Below are positions 63,381 through 64,000 of a stretch of DNA of 64,000 nucleotides, one piece after another; within the stretch, counting starts at the first letter, position 1, and every line of letters starts with the position of its first letter. The DNA is taken from assembly GCF_020740795.1 (NCBI RefSeq), contig NC_067287.1, positions 12,291,501 through 12,355,500 on the forward strand. The letters run 5' to 3'. The DNA is from Apus apus (Eukaryota > Chordata > Aves > Apodiformes > Apodidae). Position numbers and translations under genes: made by a program. The notes under the pieces are model-generated. The model ran no database searches and was not told the origin of the DNA. It saw nothing but the letters and a program-made list of their open reading frames with translations.

Positions 63381-64000
63381 GGGCTGCGGCAGCTCCCGCC
63401 GTTTGGGAGAAAGAGCCGCTCTTAAATGCAAGAAGGCGGCACAAAACGCTCTTTCCTTCAGCGGGGGATCGTGAGGGGGCTGGGCGCCGCCGTGCTGCCT
63501 GCGGCCGCTGCCGCACCGCGACATTCGGCCTCCGAGCGCCCGGGATCGGAATTCTCGCAGCCGGGCCCCCCAGCCAGGAGCGCGGGAGCCCGGGGGGGCT
63601 GCCTGCCGGGGCGAGCGCGTGGGGACGCGGGGCGCAGCCCCTCCCTGCCCCCGCCCGCACACCCGCTCCCCGCATATCCGCACACCCCCCGCACAGCCGC
63701 ACTCTCCCCCACACCCTCCGCACACCCCTCGCACACCTGCACACTCCCCGCACAGCCGCACACTCCCGCACACATCCGCAACCCCGCACACTCCCGCACA
63801 TCCCCCGCACACACCCGCACACCCCCCGCACCCCCCTCTCCGCCCCAAGGGCTCCGGCCGCGCGCGCGGCGTCGCCAGGACAACCGGCCCCGCCCGCAGC
63901 GGGTGCGGGGTTTAGGGGCGTGGCGGTGCCGCCCCCGCGCACGCGCCCCGCGCGCGCTGACCTCACCCCGCCGCGCCGGGGCCCCCCCGCACCCCCCGCA
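63380..64000. promoter_or_regulatory. CpG island at the right edge, candidate CLASP1 promoter
   Basis: GC content and CpG density rise sharply from about 63250 and stay high to the end of the window. The pattern matches the TSN/NIFK promoter island. Human gene order (NIFK then CLASP1, same direction) makes a CLASP1 5' end plausible, but no coding exon or splice donor can be assigned here and the island is cut by the window edge. Confidence 0.55.
63655..63838. repeat. CCGCACAC-type minisatellite in the CpG island
   Basis: About 180 bases of imperfect tandem units of the form CCGCACAC(C/T)CC, with units of about 10 to 14 bases. Variants include CGCACACCTGCACACTCCC. The strand asymmetry is strong: C and A on the plus strand, G and T on the minus strand. 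Confidence 0.9.

Noticed and set aside
63112..63966. 284-residue open frame on the minus strand, rich in Cys, Gly, Arg and Val
   Set aside because: Its composition is just the translation of the CCGCACAC minisatellite and CpG island. It has no recognisable domain.

Overview
This window looks like nuclear DNA from a bird. It has low gene density, GT-AG introns, CpG-island promoters and several decayed CR1 LINE copies. The CR1 copies carry the avian 3' tail of repeated ATTCTGTG-type octamers and a reverse-transcriptase remnant with a YLDFSKAFDTVS motif. The gene order fits the TSN-NIFK-CLASP1 block known from vertebrates (human 2q14). I cannot name the species.

Layout: (1) 1-23245 has no gene I can support; it holds two CR1 remnants, a CT microsatellite and a perfect hairpin. 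(2) 23246-34052, + strand: a six-exon gene encoding a DH-PH Rho guanine nucleotide exchange factor of about 1171 residues. All exon phases join correctly. I do not recognise its name. (3) 34053-42500 is its 3' flank plus intergenic DNA with one CR1 copy. (4) 43780-48399, - strand: TSN (translin), six coding exons, 229 residues. (5) 48400-48722: a GC-rich 323-bp bidirectional promoter. (6) 48723-52893, + strand: NIFK (nucleolar protein that binds the Ki-67 FHA domain), six coding exons, 264 residues. (7) 53900-63400 is intergenic with one CR1 tail. (8) From about 63380 to the right edge lies a second CpG island with a CCGCACAC-type minisatellite. By position and synteny it is a candidate CLASP1 promoter, but no coding exon is seen.

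How the genes relate: TSN and NIFK are divergent and share one promoter. Translin is a DNA/RNA-binding protein that pairs with TRAX in an endoribonuclease complex. NIFK is an RRM nucleolar protein in ribosome biogenesis and on the mitotic chromosome periphery. The exchange factor is a separate signalling gene. It has two cysteine clusters, a long polar N-terminal half, and possible intronic polyadenylation after its first large exon. I found no clearly new biological system; the unnamed exchange factor is the most interesting item.
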